A stretch of 64,000 nt of DNA from contig NZ_LN884298.1 in assembly GCF_001403875.1 (NCBI RefSeq), forward strand, positions 1-64,000, in the 5' to 3' direction. Every line of letters starts with the position of its first letter. Position 1 is the stretch's first letter. The notes below the pieces were generated by a model. That model was not told where the DNA came from. It saw nothing but the letters and a program-made list of their open reading frames with translations, and did no database searches. Source of the stretch: Paenibacillus ihumii (GTDB taxonomy: Bacteria > Bacillota > Bacilli > Paenibacillales > Paenibacillaceae). Shown one piece after another: positions 1 through 11,787 of the stretch. The position numbers and the translations under genes were made by a program.

Positions 1-332
1 CCCAGTGTGGCCGTTCACCCTCTCAGGTCGGCTACGCATCGTCGCCTTGGTAGGCCATTACCCTACCAACTAGCTAATGCGCCGTAGGCCCATCCCTTAG
101 TGACAGATTGCTCCGTCTTTCATTGCTCCTTCATGCGATGAAGCAAATTATCCGGTATTAGCTAACGTTTCCGCTAGTTATCCCAGGCTGAGGGGCAGGT
201 TGCCTACGTATTACTCACCCGTCCGCCGCTAGGTTGATTCGGAAGCAAGCTTCCAAAACAACCCCGCTCGACTTGCATGTATTAGGCACGCCGCCAGCGT
301 TCGTCCTGAGCCAGGATCAAACTCTCCAATAA
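1..332 (-). rRNA. rrs: 16S ribosomal RNA, 5' part
   Basis: The reverse complement carries the conserved bacterial 16S start (AGAGTTTGATCCTGGCTCAG, complement at 306-325) followed by helix sequences typical of Paenibacillus. Only about the first 330 nucleotides are in the window; the gene continues off the left edge. The 5' boundary is approximate, taken a few bases upstream of the universal primer site. Confidence 0.97.
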
Positions 333-442
333 AGTTGGACGTCCGTCGCCCGAAGGCGATGACAATCCAGTTGGAATAAGCTGATTAAGCTCATTTTGAA
401 TCTGACGATTCATGATTGAATCATTAATTAACGAGTTCCATT

Positions 443-463
443 TGTTCAGTTTTCAAAGAACTT
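443..463 (-). promoter_or_regulatory. rRNA leader boxA-like antitermination element
   Basis: On the minus strand the leader reads AGTTCTTTGAAAACTGAACA, which resembles the boxA element of Bacillus rRNA leaders (core TGYTCTTTNAA). It lies between the promoters and the mature 16S start, where boxA is expected to recruit the NusB/S10 complex. Confidence 0.6.
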
Positions 464-517
464 GCTTGTTTCTATCCAACGCAATTCAAGTATTTCTATT
501 TCGTCGGACATTTAAAT

Positions 518-546
518 ATAATAACAAATTTCTAAGTTGTTGTCAA
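518..546 (-). promoter_or_regulatory. rRNA promoter P2 (sigma-A)
   Basis: On the minus strand a perfect TTGACA (541-546) and TATTAT (518-523) are separated by exactly 17 bases, about 185 bases upstream of the 16S start. Spacing and near-consensus boxes are typical of a strong rrn promoter. Confidence 0.88.
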
Positions 547-593
547 CCATCTTCGAAGCTAATTTATTCAGCTCGTTTCAAGCGACAAATAAT

Positions 594-622
594 AATTTAC
601 CACGGCCGAGAACAGAATGCAA
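594..622 (-). promoter_or_regulatory. possible upstream rRNA promoter P1
   Basis: TTGCAT (617-622) and TAAATT (594-599) on the minus strand are separated by 17 bases, about 76 bases upstream of P2. Tandem promoters are usual for Firmicute rrn operons, but the -10 box matches the consensus at only four of six positions. Confidence 0.5.
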
Positions 623-933
623 TATATTTTTTCAGAAATGACTATGGTAATAATATCCGTATCTTTTTAGTCCAATAAGACGGGCCGTAAACAGCAATTC
701 CGCACCTTTAAATAATCCGTTATGCAATCGTTCGTTATAAGCGAGCACTACATATTCTCCCCATCTTAGAACACAACTTTTGAACTCCGGATTATCTTCT
801 AAAGCTGCTTATAAACAAACAGCACCCTCCCGGTGCTGCCGGATCTTGCTTTCGGACTCTTTCTCTAGATGTATGACCTCCATTTGATTTTCTTCCGCGC
901 TGCGCCTAGTCCTAGTTGCCGCTATGTTCTTCT
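623..933. other. intergenic DNA between rrn promoters and MFS gene
   Basis: No convincing gene is seen. The stretch holds one small terminator-like hairpin (listed separately). An open frame at 412-678 runs through the rRNA promoters and leader and is not considered a gene. Confidence 0.6.
813..838 (-). terminator. weak intrinsic terminator
   Basis: On the minus strand CAGCACC pairs with GGTGCTG across a short loop (820-826 with 832-838) and is followed by TTTGTTT. It may be a second stop behind the stronger hairpin at 934-976, isolating the MFS transcript from the rRNA operon. Confidence 0.45.
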
Positions 934-976
934 TAAAAAAGAAGGTTAATCCTGCGTATTGGCCCGAGGATTAACC
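934..976 (-). terminator. terminator of the MFS gene
   Basis: On the minus strand GGTTAATCC and GGATTAACC form a 9-bp stem with a 15-base loop, followed by TTCTTTTTT. It lies about 40 bases after the stop codon of the transporter gene. Confidence 0.8.
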
Positions 977-1018
977 AAATGAAATACTAATGCAATAAAA
1001 TATACGCCGCCAATCGAC

Positions 1019-2194
1019 CTATATGCTGCTTCTCTTCATGCCTTTGCGCTCAGCATACTGCAGCAGCGCAATAACTAAGCCCGCCAGCAGCAAAAACGCA
1101 GCTGCAATTCGCAAAGCAACATCATAGTCCGCTGTAAGGGCTCCGATTCCCGAGGAGCCGGCCACGACGCCCAGAGAGAAAAAAGCATAAAACAATCCAA
1201 AAGCTCGCCCCTTGGACTCGCCGCTCACGTTATTCACTAATAGAGCATTCATCGACGGGAATAATAAAGAGAATCCAAACCCGTACAAAGCCATCACAGC
1301 GAACATAACCACCTGCTCCCGAAAGAACGACAGCAGCAGCAGCGAAAGCATGATAACCATCCCGCCCCAATACATCAAAGTCAAAGAGGAGAGGCGGTCA
1401 AACCACCGGTTGCTTGGCAAGACGAACACCACAATCGCGACTACACCAAAGGTGCTGAGCATTAAACCCGAGGCTTGCGCCGAGAACCCTAGCTGATCCG
1501 CCTTCAAGGGCAAAGCATAGGTCAAGGCTCCCATCGCAAACATTAGCGAGAATGCACCGACATAGGATTGCATCACCGGCTTCTTGCGAAGAATGACTTC
1601 AAACCCTGCCAGCGGCTGAGATGGCTCCGGCTGAAGACGACGGGTGATCTGCCTTGCTCCCGATGCTGGCACAGCCGCCCAGACAAGCAGACCGCCAAGC
1701 GCGAGCAGAACCGCTGTTCCAATAAATAAAGGATGAAGGCCCAGCTGGGCCTTCGTAATCCCCGCCGCAGCCGGACCAACAATTGCCGCCGCGCCGACGG
1801 CCGCACCGGAAAGAGCCATCGCCCTTCCCGGCTGCCGCGCCGAGGCAAAATGCGAGATCAATGTAAAGGCGCTGGGCACTAAGAGTCCTCCTGTCAGCCC
1901 ATGAACAAAACGGACCGCGATAAGCTGCCAAGGCAGGCTTACGAGAGGATACAGCAGCATCACTCCCGCTGTAAGGAAAAAGCCTAACAGCAAGATGGTT
2001 CGTGCGCCAAAACGGTCGATCCAATAGCCTGCTGCGATATTTCCGAACATATTGGTCAGCGAATATAATCCTACGGCAAGACCAATGACGAATGATCCGG
2101 CGCCAAGGCTCTTGGCGAACGGCCCCATAATGGGGAGCTGTATAAACAAGTCCATAAAACAAAGCATGACGATGCCGTACAACAGTCGTTTCAT
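1019..2194 (-). CDS. MFS transporter
   Basis: A 391-residue integral membrane protein with about twelve hydrophobic segments and the major facilitator loop after TM2 (GYWIDRFGART, near residues 56-66), which matches the family signature GxxxDRxGRR. Length and layout fit drug/metabolite efflux MFS proteins of Firmicutes. The substrate cannot be read from sequence. It is transcribed alone: a terminator follows it, and the next upstream gene (a solute-binding lipoprotein) is about 145 bases away. The start is supported by a GGTGGATG-type ribosome-binding site. Confidence 0.85.
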   Translation of the reverse strand: MKRLLYGIVMLCFMDLFIQLPIMGPFAKSLGAGSFVIGLAVGLYSLTNMFGNIAAGYWIDRFGARTILLLGFFLTAGVMLLYPLVSLPWQLIAVRFVHGLTGGLLVPSAFTLISHFASARQPGRAMALSGAAVGAAAIVGPAAAGITKAQLGLHPLFIGTAVLLALGGLLVWAAVPASGARQITRRLQPEPSQPLAGFEVILRKKPVMQSYVGAFSLMFAMGALTYALPLKADQLGFSAQASGLMLSTFGVVAIVVFVLPSNRWFDRLSSLTLMYWGGMVIMLSLLLLSFFREQVVMFAVMALYGFGFSLLFPSMNALLVNNVSGESKGRAFGLFYAFFSLGVVAGSSGIGALTADYDVALRIAAAFLLLAGLVIALLQYAERKGMKRSSI

Positions 2195-2340
2195 TTACAC
2201 ATCCACCCGTTCTATTTTAGCCAGCCGAGTCACCGGGCCATTCCATCAAAGTCCATAACATTATCAGGATATCCGCTCCAACTCCGTGGAAGCTTAAGAT
2301 AAGCAATCCTTGCGTTCAACCCGTATCATATATCTAAAGG

Positions 2341-3858
2341 CTAGCCTTCGCTGCCGCCTTCGGTTGAGTCTTGCGTATCGGCTGTACCTTCCCCTTCAGC
2401 TCCGCTAGAGCCTTCGCCCGAGTTTGAGCTTGGTGCCGAATCATCCGCAGTCCCTTCGCCCGTGCCGCCCTTAGCTTCCTCTTCCTTCTTCTTCTCTTCC
2501 TGTTCCTTAACGGCCTGATCCAAAGCGACTTGACCTTCTGCCTCAATCTTGGCCAAAGCTTCATCCAGAGATTTGGTGTTATTCTCAACGGCCTTCAACT
2601 CGGATTCGAGCAGAGGCTGGAATTTCTCGAAGAATGTGCCAGGTATTTTTCTATAGCCCGAGTAATCGACTGGCAGCGGCTTCAGCTTATAAAAGGCCTC
2701 GAGGCTAACGCCGTTGTATTCCGTGGTATACCCCATCCGGGACAGCAATCCATTGTTCAAGCTTCTCGATTTAATCTTGGCAAACTGATCGCCGTTCACA
2801 AATTTAATAAATTCCCATGCAGCTTCCGTATTCGGAGAGTTAGCGGAAATGGAGAACACTTCACTCATGCTGATACTTCTCGATTTATCCGGCTCAGTAG
2901 AGGCTGCTGGTCCTGCTACGATTCCAACCTCAAAAGGCTTATAGTCCTTCAAAGCTTCTGCCGCTTCCTTTAAATTGCGGAGGACATACGCATCGCCTGT
3001 CGTCATCGCTGCTCTACCCACAACAAACGGCTGGCTCTGATAGTATTCTTCCATTGAACCGCCTCGGAAGCCGTCCTCCCCTGGATTATAAAAAACGTCG
3101 GCCTTTACTGCATCGATGGCAGTCTGGTAAATTCTCTTCCACGAATCGGTGTTTACCGTTAGCTTCATAGTGTTCGTATCGATCTGCTCGATTCCTTCAT
3201 CTGATGAAATCATCGATGCGAGCTGCGACATATCCATTCCCCAGCTATTGCCGAAGCCGTATATACGGGTCTTCTCGTCGCCATCGGTAGGGAATTGCTT
3301 GGCCAACTCAATGATGTCGTACCAGCTCATGCCGTCACGCGGCAATTCCACACCGTGTTTGGCGAACAAATCCGCATTGTACAAAATCGCCGAACCATAA
3401 AAATTAGGGGTTAGACCATAAATTTTATTATCTCCGCGCTCCTTCAAAAGATCAATCAATGCAGGGTAGATCGTACTGATATCATACTTATCCCGCTCAA
3501 TCAATGTATCGAGTTCACGGATCCTGCCTTCCGCAACAAAGGTCTCCATCTGATCAATACTTACCATTAGAACGTCCGGCTGTTCCTTCTCGATAAATTC
3601 TTTAAAGGCCTTCTCATAATCGCCGTCCGGCCCCATATCTCTATAAATATTATTAGTGCTTACGACTTCAATCTCAATGTTAGGGTGCTCCATGGTAAAC
3701 AAGTCCCCATATTGTTGGAAAAAGTAGTTCTCATCCCAGAACATTACCCTCAAGCTTTGCTGCTCGGGCTCTTTCGCACCGGGATTGCTGGTACATCCCG
3801 CTACAAGCACGAGGCAAATGACAAAGAATAGCGCTTTTTTCATTCCTTTAATAGACAT
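2341..3858 (-). CDS. extracellular solute-binding lipoprotein (ABC family 1)
   Basis: This protein of about 505 residues has a lipoprotein signal (LVLVAGC lipobox, Cys near residue 22) and a fold typical of sugar-type solute-binding proteins (LRVMFWDENYFF after the signal). The start is placed at 3858 because GGAGGT sits five bases before this ATG; a longer frame to 3885 lacks such a site. The last 45 or so residues are an unusual tail: a Lys/Glu stretch (EEKKKEEEAK) and then a Gly/Ser/Glu/Thr-rich low-complexity segment. No permease or ATPase gene is adjacent, so it is an orphan whose transporter must be elsewhere, or it acts as a sensor. In Bacillus the slot after ligA is held by another lipoprotein (CamS/YerH), to which this is not obviously related. 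Confidence 0.85.
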   Translation of the reverse strand: MSIKGMKKALFFVICLVLVAGCTSNPGAKEPEQQSLRVMFWDENYFFQQYGDLFTMEHPNIEIEVVSTNNIYRDMGPDGDYEKAFKEFIEKEQPDVLMVSIDQMETFVAEGRIRELDTLIERDKYDISTIYPALIDLLKERGDNKIYGLTPNFYGSAILYNADLFAKHGVELPRDGMSWYDIIELAKQFPTDGDEKTRIYGFGNSWGMDMSQLASMISSDEGIEQIDTNTMKLTVNTDSWKRIYQTAIDAVKADVFYNPGEDGFRGGSMEEYYQSQPFVVGRAAMTTGDAYVLRNLKEAAEALKDYKPFEVGIVAGPAASTEPDKSRSISMSEVFSISANSPNTEAAWEFIKFVNGDQFAKIKSRSLNNGLLSRMGYTTEYNGVSLEAFYKLKPLPVDYSGYRKIPGTFFEKFQPLLESELKAVENNTKSLDEALAKIEAEGQVALDQAVKEQEEKKKEEEAKGGTGEGTADDSAPSSNSGEGSSGAEGEGTADTQDSTEGGSEG

Positions 3859-4034
3859 CTTTACCTCCAAAATTTGTATTTTCACTAGTTCATCATTATA
3901 AACGTAATTGGCACCAACTTGGTTACATTTTTGGAAGCATTTTATCCAATAAAAAATATTAGCCCCTGATAGACTCCCTGTTCTACAAGGTAGAACGTTG
4001 GATCATTCCGCGATCAGCGCCGCCCGATTATATA

Positions 4035-4076
4035 TAAAAAATCCCCCTAGCGAGCAACTTCCTGCCAAGGGGATTT
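4035..4076 (-). terminator. terminator of the pcrB-pcrA-ligA operon
   Basis: On the minus strand AAATCCCC pairs with GGGGATTT, the stem is followed by TTTTTATATA, and it sits 28 bases after the ligA stop. Confidence 0.85.
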
Positions 4077-4103
4077 CAGTATTTACTTGTTGGCCAAAGG
4101 CAT

Positions 4104-6128
<2,025 letters not shown>

Positions 6129-6267
6129 CTAATTAGGTTATGTATCGAAAGGGGGACCAGCACATCTACTTGTACCTGGCCCCTAGCCATTCGTTATTTT
6201 CTAGTCCAATTAAATGTCCAATTGAAGCTACAAGCTGAAGTCCGCTGTCGGGTTACCTGCCCTTCTA

Positions 6268-8592
6268 TTACTCCTCCACTTTAGTGATCGGCGCAAAGCC
6301 TGCAAGCAGACGCTTCACTCCTGTCGGAGCAGGAAACGCGATTTGCAGTTCCATATCATTCCCCGTGCCCTTTACCGCGACGACAGTTCCGATGCCCCAT
6401 TTGCCATGCGACACTTTGTCGCCCGCATTGAAGTCGGCCGAGCCTGCCGGCTTCACAGCCTGGGCTCCGGGAACGCCTGTAGTCACGGTAACGCCGCTCG
6501 ATGCCGGCGCGAAAGGTCTTGCTCCTCCCCGGTCAGCCGTCGTCCGGTGGCCAAAGTTACTTCCCGCACCGCTGCCGAAGCCACGGCCGCTGTACGCCCC
6601 GCCAATTCCTGCGCCCCGGCGGTAGCGGTCGCGCGGGATGTCGGTATCCTCCTTGAGCTCCTCTGGAATCTCCTCGAGGAACCGGGATGGGGCATTGGCC
6701 GTCGTCCGGCCGAAGAGCGTCCGCATCTGCGCACAGGTGAGGAACAGGCGCTCCTCTGCTCTCGTAATGCCTACATAAGCCAGGCGGCGCTCCTCTTCCA
6801 GCTCTTCGTTGTCCATGAAGGCACGGCTGTGCGGAAATACCCCTTCCTCCATTCCGATAATGAAGACGATCGGGAACTCCAGCCCCTTGGCGCTATGCAT
6901 AGTCATCAAGGTGACCGCATCCCCAGGCTGGCCTTCCTCCTCGTCATTCATCGTATCGATATCGGAGATCAGCGCGAGATCAGTCAGGAATGCGACCAGC
7001 GACCGGTCTTCATCGTTATTCTTCTCGAACTCCATCGTCACAGACAGGAACTCATCGATATTCTCCAGACGGGAGCGGGACTCAATTGTATTCTCATTTT
7101 GCAGCTCCAGGCGGTACTCTGTCATTTCCAGCAGCTTCTCCGTCAGCTCGGTCACGGACAGGAATTCGACCATCTGATGCAGCGCCGAGATCATATCATA
7201 GAATTCGACGAGCGCATTCCGCGTCCGCCCGGCGAATCCGAGGTCATCCACCGTATAGAGCAGACGGAAAATCGATATCCCCCGCTCTGCCGCCGCTGCC
7301 GTCAGCTTGGCGACGGTCGTGTCCCCAATGCCTCTCTTCGGTACATTGATAATTCGCGTCAGGCTGATATCATCGTCCGGATTAGAGAGCAGACGCAAAT
7401 ACGCGAGCAAATCCTTGATCTCTTTGCGATCGTAGAACTTGATCCCGCCTACGATTTGATAAGGGATGTCTGACTTGATCAGCGTTTCCTCGATGACGCG
7501 GGATTGAGCGTTCGTCCGGTACAAAATCGCGTGATCCCGATAGCTTCTGCCTCTTTTGATGCTATTATGAATTTCCGACGTGACGAAATAGCCTTCCTCA
7601 TGCTCGGAGCTTGCGCGGTATACTTTGATTTTGTCCCCGTCGCCTTTATCTGTCCATAGGTTCTTGGGCTTGCGGCCCGTATTCAAAGCGATGACAGCAT
7701 TCGCCGCATTCAGGATGTTCGAGGTAGAGCGATAGTTCTGCTCCAGCAAAATGGTCGTTGCCTCGGGATAGTCCTCTTCGAAGTTGAGAATGTTAGTAAT
7801 ATCCGCTCCCCGCCAGCGGTAAATCGACTGGTCACTGTCGCCGACAACGCATATGCGGTGATGCTTGTTAGCCAGCAGCTTGCAGAGCATGTACTGGGCG
7901 CGGTTCGTGTCCTGGTATTCATCGACATGAATGTAGGAAAATTTCTTCTGGTAAAAGTCAAGCACTTCAGGAACTTCCTTAAACAGCTCGATCGTCTTCA
8001 TGATCAGGTCGTCGAAGTCCAGGGAATTATTCTGGCGGAGCCGCTTCTGATACATCGTATACACCTTGGCCACGATACCCTCGAAGTAGTCTCCAATTTT
8101 CTGCTCATACTGCTGAGGAGTGATTAATTCGTTCTTCGCGGTGCTGATCATCGATTGAACGGCCTTTGGCTCAAATTTCTTCGTATCGATATTGAGGTCC
8201 TTCATGCAGTTGCGAATGACGGACAGCTGGTCGGTGGAATCAAGAATCGAGAAGCTCGAGGAAAAACCGATCCGCTCAATATCCCGCCGCAATATCCGAA
8301 CGCACATTGAGTGGAAGGTCGAGACCCAGATGTCCTTGCCCTCTTGCCCTACCAGCTGGGATACGCGCTCCTGCATTTCCCTGGCCGCTTTATTCGTAAA
8401 TGTGATCGCAAGGATCGCCCAAGGCGGCGCTTTGCGCGTCGCTATAAGGTAGGCGATGCGATGGGTCAGCACCCGCGTCTTTCCGCTGCCCGCACCCGCC
8501 ATAATGAGCAGCGGTCCCTCCGTCGTCACCACAGCCCGGCGCTGCTCGGGATTCAGCCTAGTTATCGCTTCTTGTATATTCACAGGTTGCAT
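6268..8592 (-). CDS. pcrA: ATP-dependent DNA helicase PcrA (UvrD/Rep family)
   Basis: A superfamily 1A 3'-5' helicase needed for replication, repair and clearing RecA or stalled polymerases. The 774-residue protein shows motif I (GAGSGKT, near residue 33), motif II (DEYQDTN), motif III ([13 protein letters not shown]), motif V/VI region ([21 protein letters not shown]) and a C-terminal Tudor-like RNA-polymerase-binding domain ([14 protein letters not shown]). A Gly/Arg/Ala-rich linker joins the two. AAGGAG seven bases before the ATG supports the start. It lies between pcrB and ligA as in Bacillus. Confidence 0.97.
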   Translation of the reverse strand: MQPVNIQEAITRLNPEQRRAVVTTEGPLLIMAGAGSGKTRVLTHRIAYLIATRKAPPWAILAITFTNKAAREMQERVSQLVGQEGKDIWVSTFHSMCVRILRRDIERIGFSSSFSILDSTDQLSVIRNCMKDLNIDTKKFEPKAVQSMISTAKNELITPQQYEQKIGDYFEGIVAKVYTMYQKRLRQNNSLDFDDLIMKTIELFKEVPEVLDFYQKKFSYIHVDEYQDTNRAQYMLCKLLANKHHRICVVGDSDQSIYRWRGADITNILNFEEDYPEATTILLEQNYRSTSNILNAANAVIALNTGRKPKNLWTDKGDGDKIKVYRASSEHEEGYFVTSEIHNSIKRGRSYRDHAILYRTNAQSRVIEETLIKSDIPYQIVGGIKFYDRKEIKDLLAYLRLLSNPDDDISLTRIINVPKRGIGDTTVAKLTAAAAERGISIFRLLYTVDDLGFAGRTRNALVEFYDMISALHQMVEFLSVTELTEKLLEMTEYRLELQNENTIESRSRLENIDEFLSVTMEFEKNNDEDRSLVAFLTDLALISDIDTMNDEEEGQPGDAVTLMTMHSAKGLEFPIVFIIGMEEGVFPHSRAFMDNEELEEERRLAYVGITRAEERLFLTCAQMRTLFGRTTANAPSRFLEEIPEELKEDTDIPRDRYRRGAGIGGAYSGRGFGSGAGSNFGHRTTADRGGARPFAPASSGVTVTTGVPGAQAVKPAGSADFNAGDKVSHGKWGIGTVVAVKGTGNDMELQIAFPAPTGVKRLLAGFAPITKVEE

Positions 8593-8639
8593 AGAGATGC
8601 TCCTTTCTTCATTTCAGAACGCCTGGCAGCAGAGGCTGC

Positions 8640-9344
8640 TTATGCACGCTCCGGCTTGACCGCGGCCACCGTAGACAAGGCCTGCTCCAGGTCACTGTAC
8701 AGCGCATTGCCGACCACGATCGTGTCGCAGGCTGCTGCGGCAAGCCGCGCTGTGCCGGCATCCTGGATGCCCCCGCCATAGAACAGCCTTGATTCGCCCA
8801 GCGAACGATGCACAGCAGAGACCAGCTCCAGATCGCCGAGCCTGCCGCTATATTCGAGATAGACGATCGGAAGATGCAGCAGCTTGTCTGCGATTTCCGC
8901 ATAGGCTGCGGCCTCCGATTCCGTCAAGGCTGCGTTCGCTTCGGAGATGGCCGCTGCGGTGCAATCCGGATTCAAAATGATATAGCCCTCGGGAATCAGC
9001 TGCTCCCAAGGGATCAAATAGCTATATTTATGGGCGGCACGGGCATGGTGGCCGATCAGCCAGTCGGGATGCTTCGTGTTGAGCACCATGGGGATCACGT
9101 ATAAATCAAAGCCGGGAACGACCGCCTCCAGGGTCGAGACCTCCAGCACGCAAGGAACCTCGAACTGGCGGACTCGCGATAGTAGCTCTACCGTATTATC
9201 ATAGGTAACGCCGCTTGAGCCCCCCACCATCACCGCATCGGTGCCGGATAGGCAGACCGCCTCCAGGGCCGCATCATCCAAGATGCGATCGGGGTCTATT
9301 TTGAACACATGTCGCCAAGACGATATCGTTTGCTTCAATTCCAT
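8640..9344 (-). CDS. pcrB: heptaprenylglyceryl phosphate synthase
   Basis: PcrB-type prenyltransferase, a TIM barrel that joins a polyprenyl diphosphate to glycerol-1-phosphate to make an archaeal-type ether lipid. Recognisable motifs are WRHVFKIDPD at the N-terminus, SGTDAVMVGGSSGVT, VLEVS, YLEYSGRLG and LFYGGGIQDA (phosphate-binding loop). The open frame extends to 9392, but the ribosome-binding site GGGAGG (about 9346-9351) excludes that start. ATG at 9344 lies only one base from it, while TTG at 9338 has an ideal seven-base spacing and may be the true start. First gene of the pcrB-pcrA-ligA operon. Confidence 0.93.
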   Translation of the reverse strand: MELKQTISSWRHVFKIDPDRILDDAALEAVCLSGTDAVMVGGSSGVTYDNTVELLSRVRQFEVPCVLEVSTLEAVVPGFDLYVIPMVLNTKHPDWLIGHHARAAHKYSYLIPWEQLIPEGYIILNPDCTAAAISEANAALTESEAAAYAEIADKLLHLPIVYLEYSGRLGDLELVSAVHRSLGESRLFYGGGIQDAGTARLAAAACDTIVVGNALYSDLEQALSTVAAVKPERA

Positions 9345-9362
9345 TCCTCCCACATCGGCACG

Positions 9363-9388
9363 AAAAACGGGGCCCGCCACACGCCCCG
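9363..9388 (-). terminator. terminator downstream of the phosphodiesterase gene
   Basis: On the minus strand CGGGGC (83-88 of the block, 9383-9388) pairs with GCCCCG (9368-9373) and is followed by TTTTT. It separates the upstream gene at 9502-10359 from pcrB. Confidence 0.75.
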
Positions 9389-9501
9389 CCACCTGAAATT
9401 CCCAATATTCATGATGCCTGTTTTATCGCGATATAGCCGCTTTATTCCTAGTCTAAGTGACGATGGATACCCTGTCAATGTTCGCATGATAGGGGAACAG
9501 A

Positions 9502-10359
9502 TTAAGACGCGGCATCGGTATCATTTCCGGCCAGAAAGTCGCTATAAAAGCCGTATACACCTATTTTCTTATAATTGGACACCAGCTTCATATCATTGAT
9601 CGTATGAACATACGTCGGGATTCCGGCCCGCTTCAAGGTTTTGACCAGCTTCTCGTTGACCCTGCCCTCGGACATGGTCACTGCAGCAATTCCGCTGCTC
9701 CGGGCAAACTGGATCACCTGCCGATCGCTATCCTGTGACTGATAGAGCGTATAGATCACGGAATCAAATGGATGATGCCGTTTGATCTGCCCCAGCATCG
9801 GCTGGTTATAAATTTGCGGCACGATACGGTCCAGCAGCTTCGGATCCCTGCGCTTCGCGCTTTCGACGATTTTCGCAAAAATACTGTCGATCTCCTCGGG
9901 CTTGATCTGCTTCGTATCCGTCACGATGTAGATATCCGGATATTCCGCCATCAGCTCCACGATGTCGTCCCAGAATAACGGTTCGTACCGCCCGTCGATT
10001 TTGGCCTGCTTAAATTCCTCGGACGTCCATACCGCGCCATAACGATCCTCGCTGAGCCCTTCCTGCTGACGGAGCATATTCGTAAAGAATTCCCCCCATT
10101 CATGGCGAGCGATCAGCTTGTCGTCCTTGCTCAGCAGCAGATCCACCTCGAACACCCGGGTTCCCTTCTCATAGTTGACCATAAAAGCCTCCAGCGTGTT
10201 CGTGTAGGTCATGTCTTCAATGCCGCCCATCGCATGAGCGATAATGCGGTGAGCCTTGAAGCCGGTGAACGACTGCTCCGCCGGCCGCAGCCCTATTGCA
10301 AGCAGCACGATTCCTAGCGCGCCGGCGGCCAGCAGACTGTATAGCAGCTTATTTCTCAT
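9502..10359 (-). CDS. membrane-anchored glycerophosphodiester phosphodiesterase-like protein
   Basis: A 285-residue protein with one N-terminal hydrophobic segment (residues 5-24, no lipobox) and a PLC-like phosphodiesterase TIM barrel outside the cell. Catalytic residues typical of the GDPD family are visible: His in AHAMGG, the TNTLEAF motif, FEVDLL (metal-binding Glu/Asp) and RHEW (second His). Family members hydrolyse glycerophosphodiesters or phosphoglycerol-type wall polymers; the substrate here is not known. It sits at the end of the polysaccharide locus, about 20 bases after the initiating sugar transferase gene, so it may be co-transcribed and act on the polymer. Confidence 0.82.
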   Translation of the reverse strand: MRNKLLYSLLAAGALGIVLLAIGLRPAEQSFTGFKAHRIIAHAMGGIEDMTYTNTLEAFMVNYEKGTRVFEVDLLLSKDDKLIARHEWGEFFTNMLRQQEGLSEDRYGAVWTSEEFKQAKIDGRYEPLFWDDIVELMAEYPDIYIVTDTKQIKPEEIDSIFAKIVESAKRRDPKLLDRIVPQIYNQPMLGQIKRHHPFDSVIYTLYQSQDSDRQVIQFARSSGIAAVTMSEGRVNEKLVKTLKRAGIPTYVHTINDMKLVSNYKKIGVYGFYSDFLAGNDTDAAS

Positions 10360-10380
10360 CGTTTACAACATCCCCAAACT

Positions 10381-11787
10381 CTAGTAAGCATTCTTGTTCA
10401 CAAAACCGTGAATGATCGTCCGCAAAATGATTTTAATATCCAGCAGCATCGACCAGTTCTCAATATAGAAAATATCATGCTTAATCCGTTCCTCAATCGA
10501 GGTATCCCCGCGCAGGCCATGGGTTTGTGCCCAGCCCGTGATTCCCGGGCGGACATGATGCTTCACCATGTACTTCGGCACTTCCTCCCGGAACTGCTCC
10601 ACAAAGTATGGACGCTCTGGACGGGGGCCCACGACGCTCATATGCCCGGCGAGCACGTTGAAGAACTGCGGCAGCTCATCGATGCTCGTCTTGCGGATAA
10701 ACGCCCCGAACTTCGTTCGCCGCGGATCATTCGCAGTCGTCCAGCCCGTGTCTGGCGCCCCTTCAGGAAGCACGTTCATTGAGCGGAATTTATACATTTG
10801 AAAGGTGCGGCGGTTCAGTCCCACCCGTTCCTGCTTGAAAATGACGGGTCCCGGGGAGGTCAGCTTAATGCCGATCACAACGAACAGCATCACCGGCGAA
10901 GTGATCATAATCGCAGCTATTGAAAATACAATGTCAAAAGCGCGCTTCACCAAGCGGTTGCCTGCCATATCCAGCGGAATGTCGCGGACATTGATCATCG
11001 GCATGCCCGCGAAATTGTCGAAGTACGGCCTTGCCGGCAGGTAATCGAAAAAATCGGGAATAATCAGCGCTCGCACGCCGGCCTTCTCGCAGCTGGCAAT
11101 AATTTTGGCATACTTGGAATGCGCCTCCAGCGGCAAGGCCAGCACGACCTCGTCGATAAGCTTGCTCTCCAGAATATCCTCCAGCTGAGCAACTGTACCG
11201 AGAATCGGGCTGTATTTCCCCTTCTCGCCCGCATCCCACTGCTGGAAATCGTCGAGAAAGCCGATGATTTCATAGCCAAGCTCCGGATATTGCTTCAGGT
11301 TGTCGTGAAATTTGCGGCCGAGCGAGCCGGCTCCGATAATAAGCACGAACTGCTTGTTGTAACCCTTTCGGCGGAGCTGCTTCAGCGATCTTTTTAGAAA
11401 ATAACGATACAGCATGATAAACAGCAGATTAAAGACCATATAAATCGCCAGATAATACCTCGAAATATCGACCTGCTTTACGAAGAACATCAAGCTGAGC
11501 AGGATAACGAGGCTCGTAAAATGCACCTGGATAATCTTCAGCACTTCATCAGCAAACCGTTTCTTGCGCTTAGGCGAATAGAAGGAAATGAGAATTCCCA
11601 CCAGAATGGATACGGCACCGTAGACGAGGCTCCAAAACGCATAGATCTCAATGGGAAGCGGCTGCTCGTAGGGAATGAGGCCGCTCTCGAATTTCACCCA
11701 CCAGGCCAACAGAAAAGCGATCTGAACGAATATGAAGTCCGTTAAAATATAGAGTTGGGTCAGGAAACGCTGATTTTTCCGGATCAT
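10381..11787 (-). CDS. undecaprenyl-phosphate sugar phosphotransferase (WcaJ/WsfP type)
   Basis: Initiating enzyme of surface-polymer synthesis: it moves a hexose-1-phosphate from a UDP-sugar to undecaprenyl phosphate. The 468-residue protein has four to five N-terminal membrane segments, a nucleotide-binding-like middle domain ([12 protein letters not shown], near residues 149-160) and the C-terminal bacterial sugar transferase domain ([46 protein letters not shown]). Glucose or galactose is the probable sugar, inferred only from family. Its ATG overlaps the stop of the upstream glycosyltransferase gene by four bases, so the two are translationally coupled. Confidence 0.92.
   Translation of the reverse strand: MIRKNQRFLTQLYILTDFIFVQIAFLLAWWVKFESGLIPYEQPLPIEIYAFWSLVYGAVSILVGILISFYSPKRKKRFADEVLKIIQVHFTSLVILLSLMFFVKQVDISRYYLAIYMVFNLLFIMLYRYFLKRSLKQLRRKGYNKQFVLIIGAGSLGRKFHDNLKQYPELGYEIIGFLDDFQQWDAGEKGKYSPILGTVAQLEDILESKLIDEVVLALPLEAHSKYAKIIASCEKAGVRALIIPDFFDYLPARPYFDNFAGMPMINVRDIPLDMAGNRLVKRAFDIVFSIAAIMITSPVMLFVVIGIKLTSPGPVIFKQERVGLNRRTFQMYKFRSMNVLPEGAPDTGWTTANDPRRTKFGAFIRKTSIDELPQFFNVLAGHMSVVGPRPERPYFVEQFREEVPKYMVKHHVRPGITGWAQTHGLRGDTSIEERIKHDIFYIENWSMLLDIKIILRTIIHGFVNKNAY

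Noticed and set aside
412..678. 88-codon plus-strand frame next to the rRNA gene
   Set aside because: It runs antisense through the rRNA leader, the boxA element and both rRNA promoters, and has no ribosome-binding site.
6140..6210. GGGGACCAG/CTGGCCCC dyad between pcrA and ligA as a terminator
   Set aside because: There is no T-run on the minus strand after it, and ligA needs read-through from pcrA. It may be a processing or weak attenuation hairpin at most.
6343..7473. 376-codon frame antisense to pcrA
   Set aside because: It is a shadow of a GC-rich conserved gene, with His/Arg-rich composition and no plausible start. The same applies to the long antisense frames at 51222-52346 (uvrB), 13428-14216 (SLH gene), 49037-49672 (uvrA) and 62353-63156 (VanW gene).
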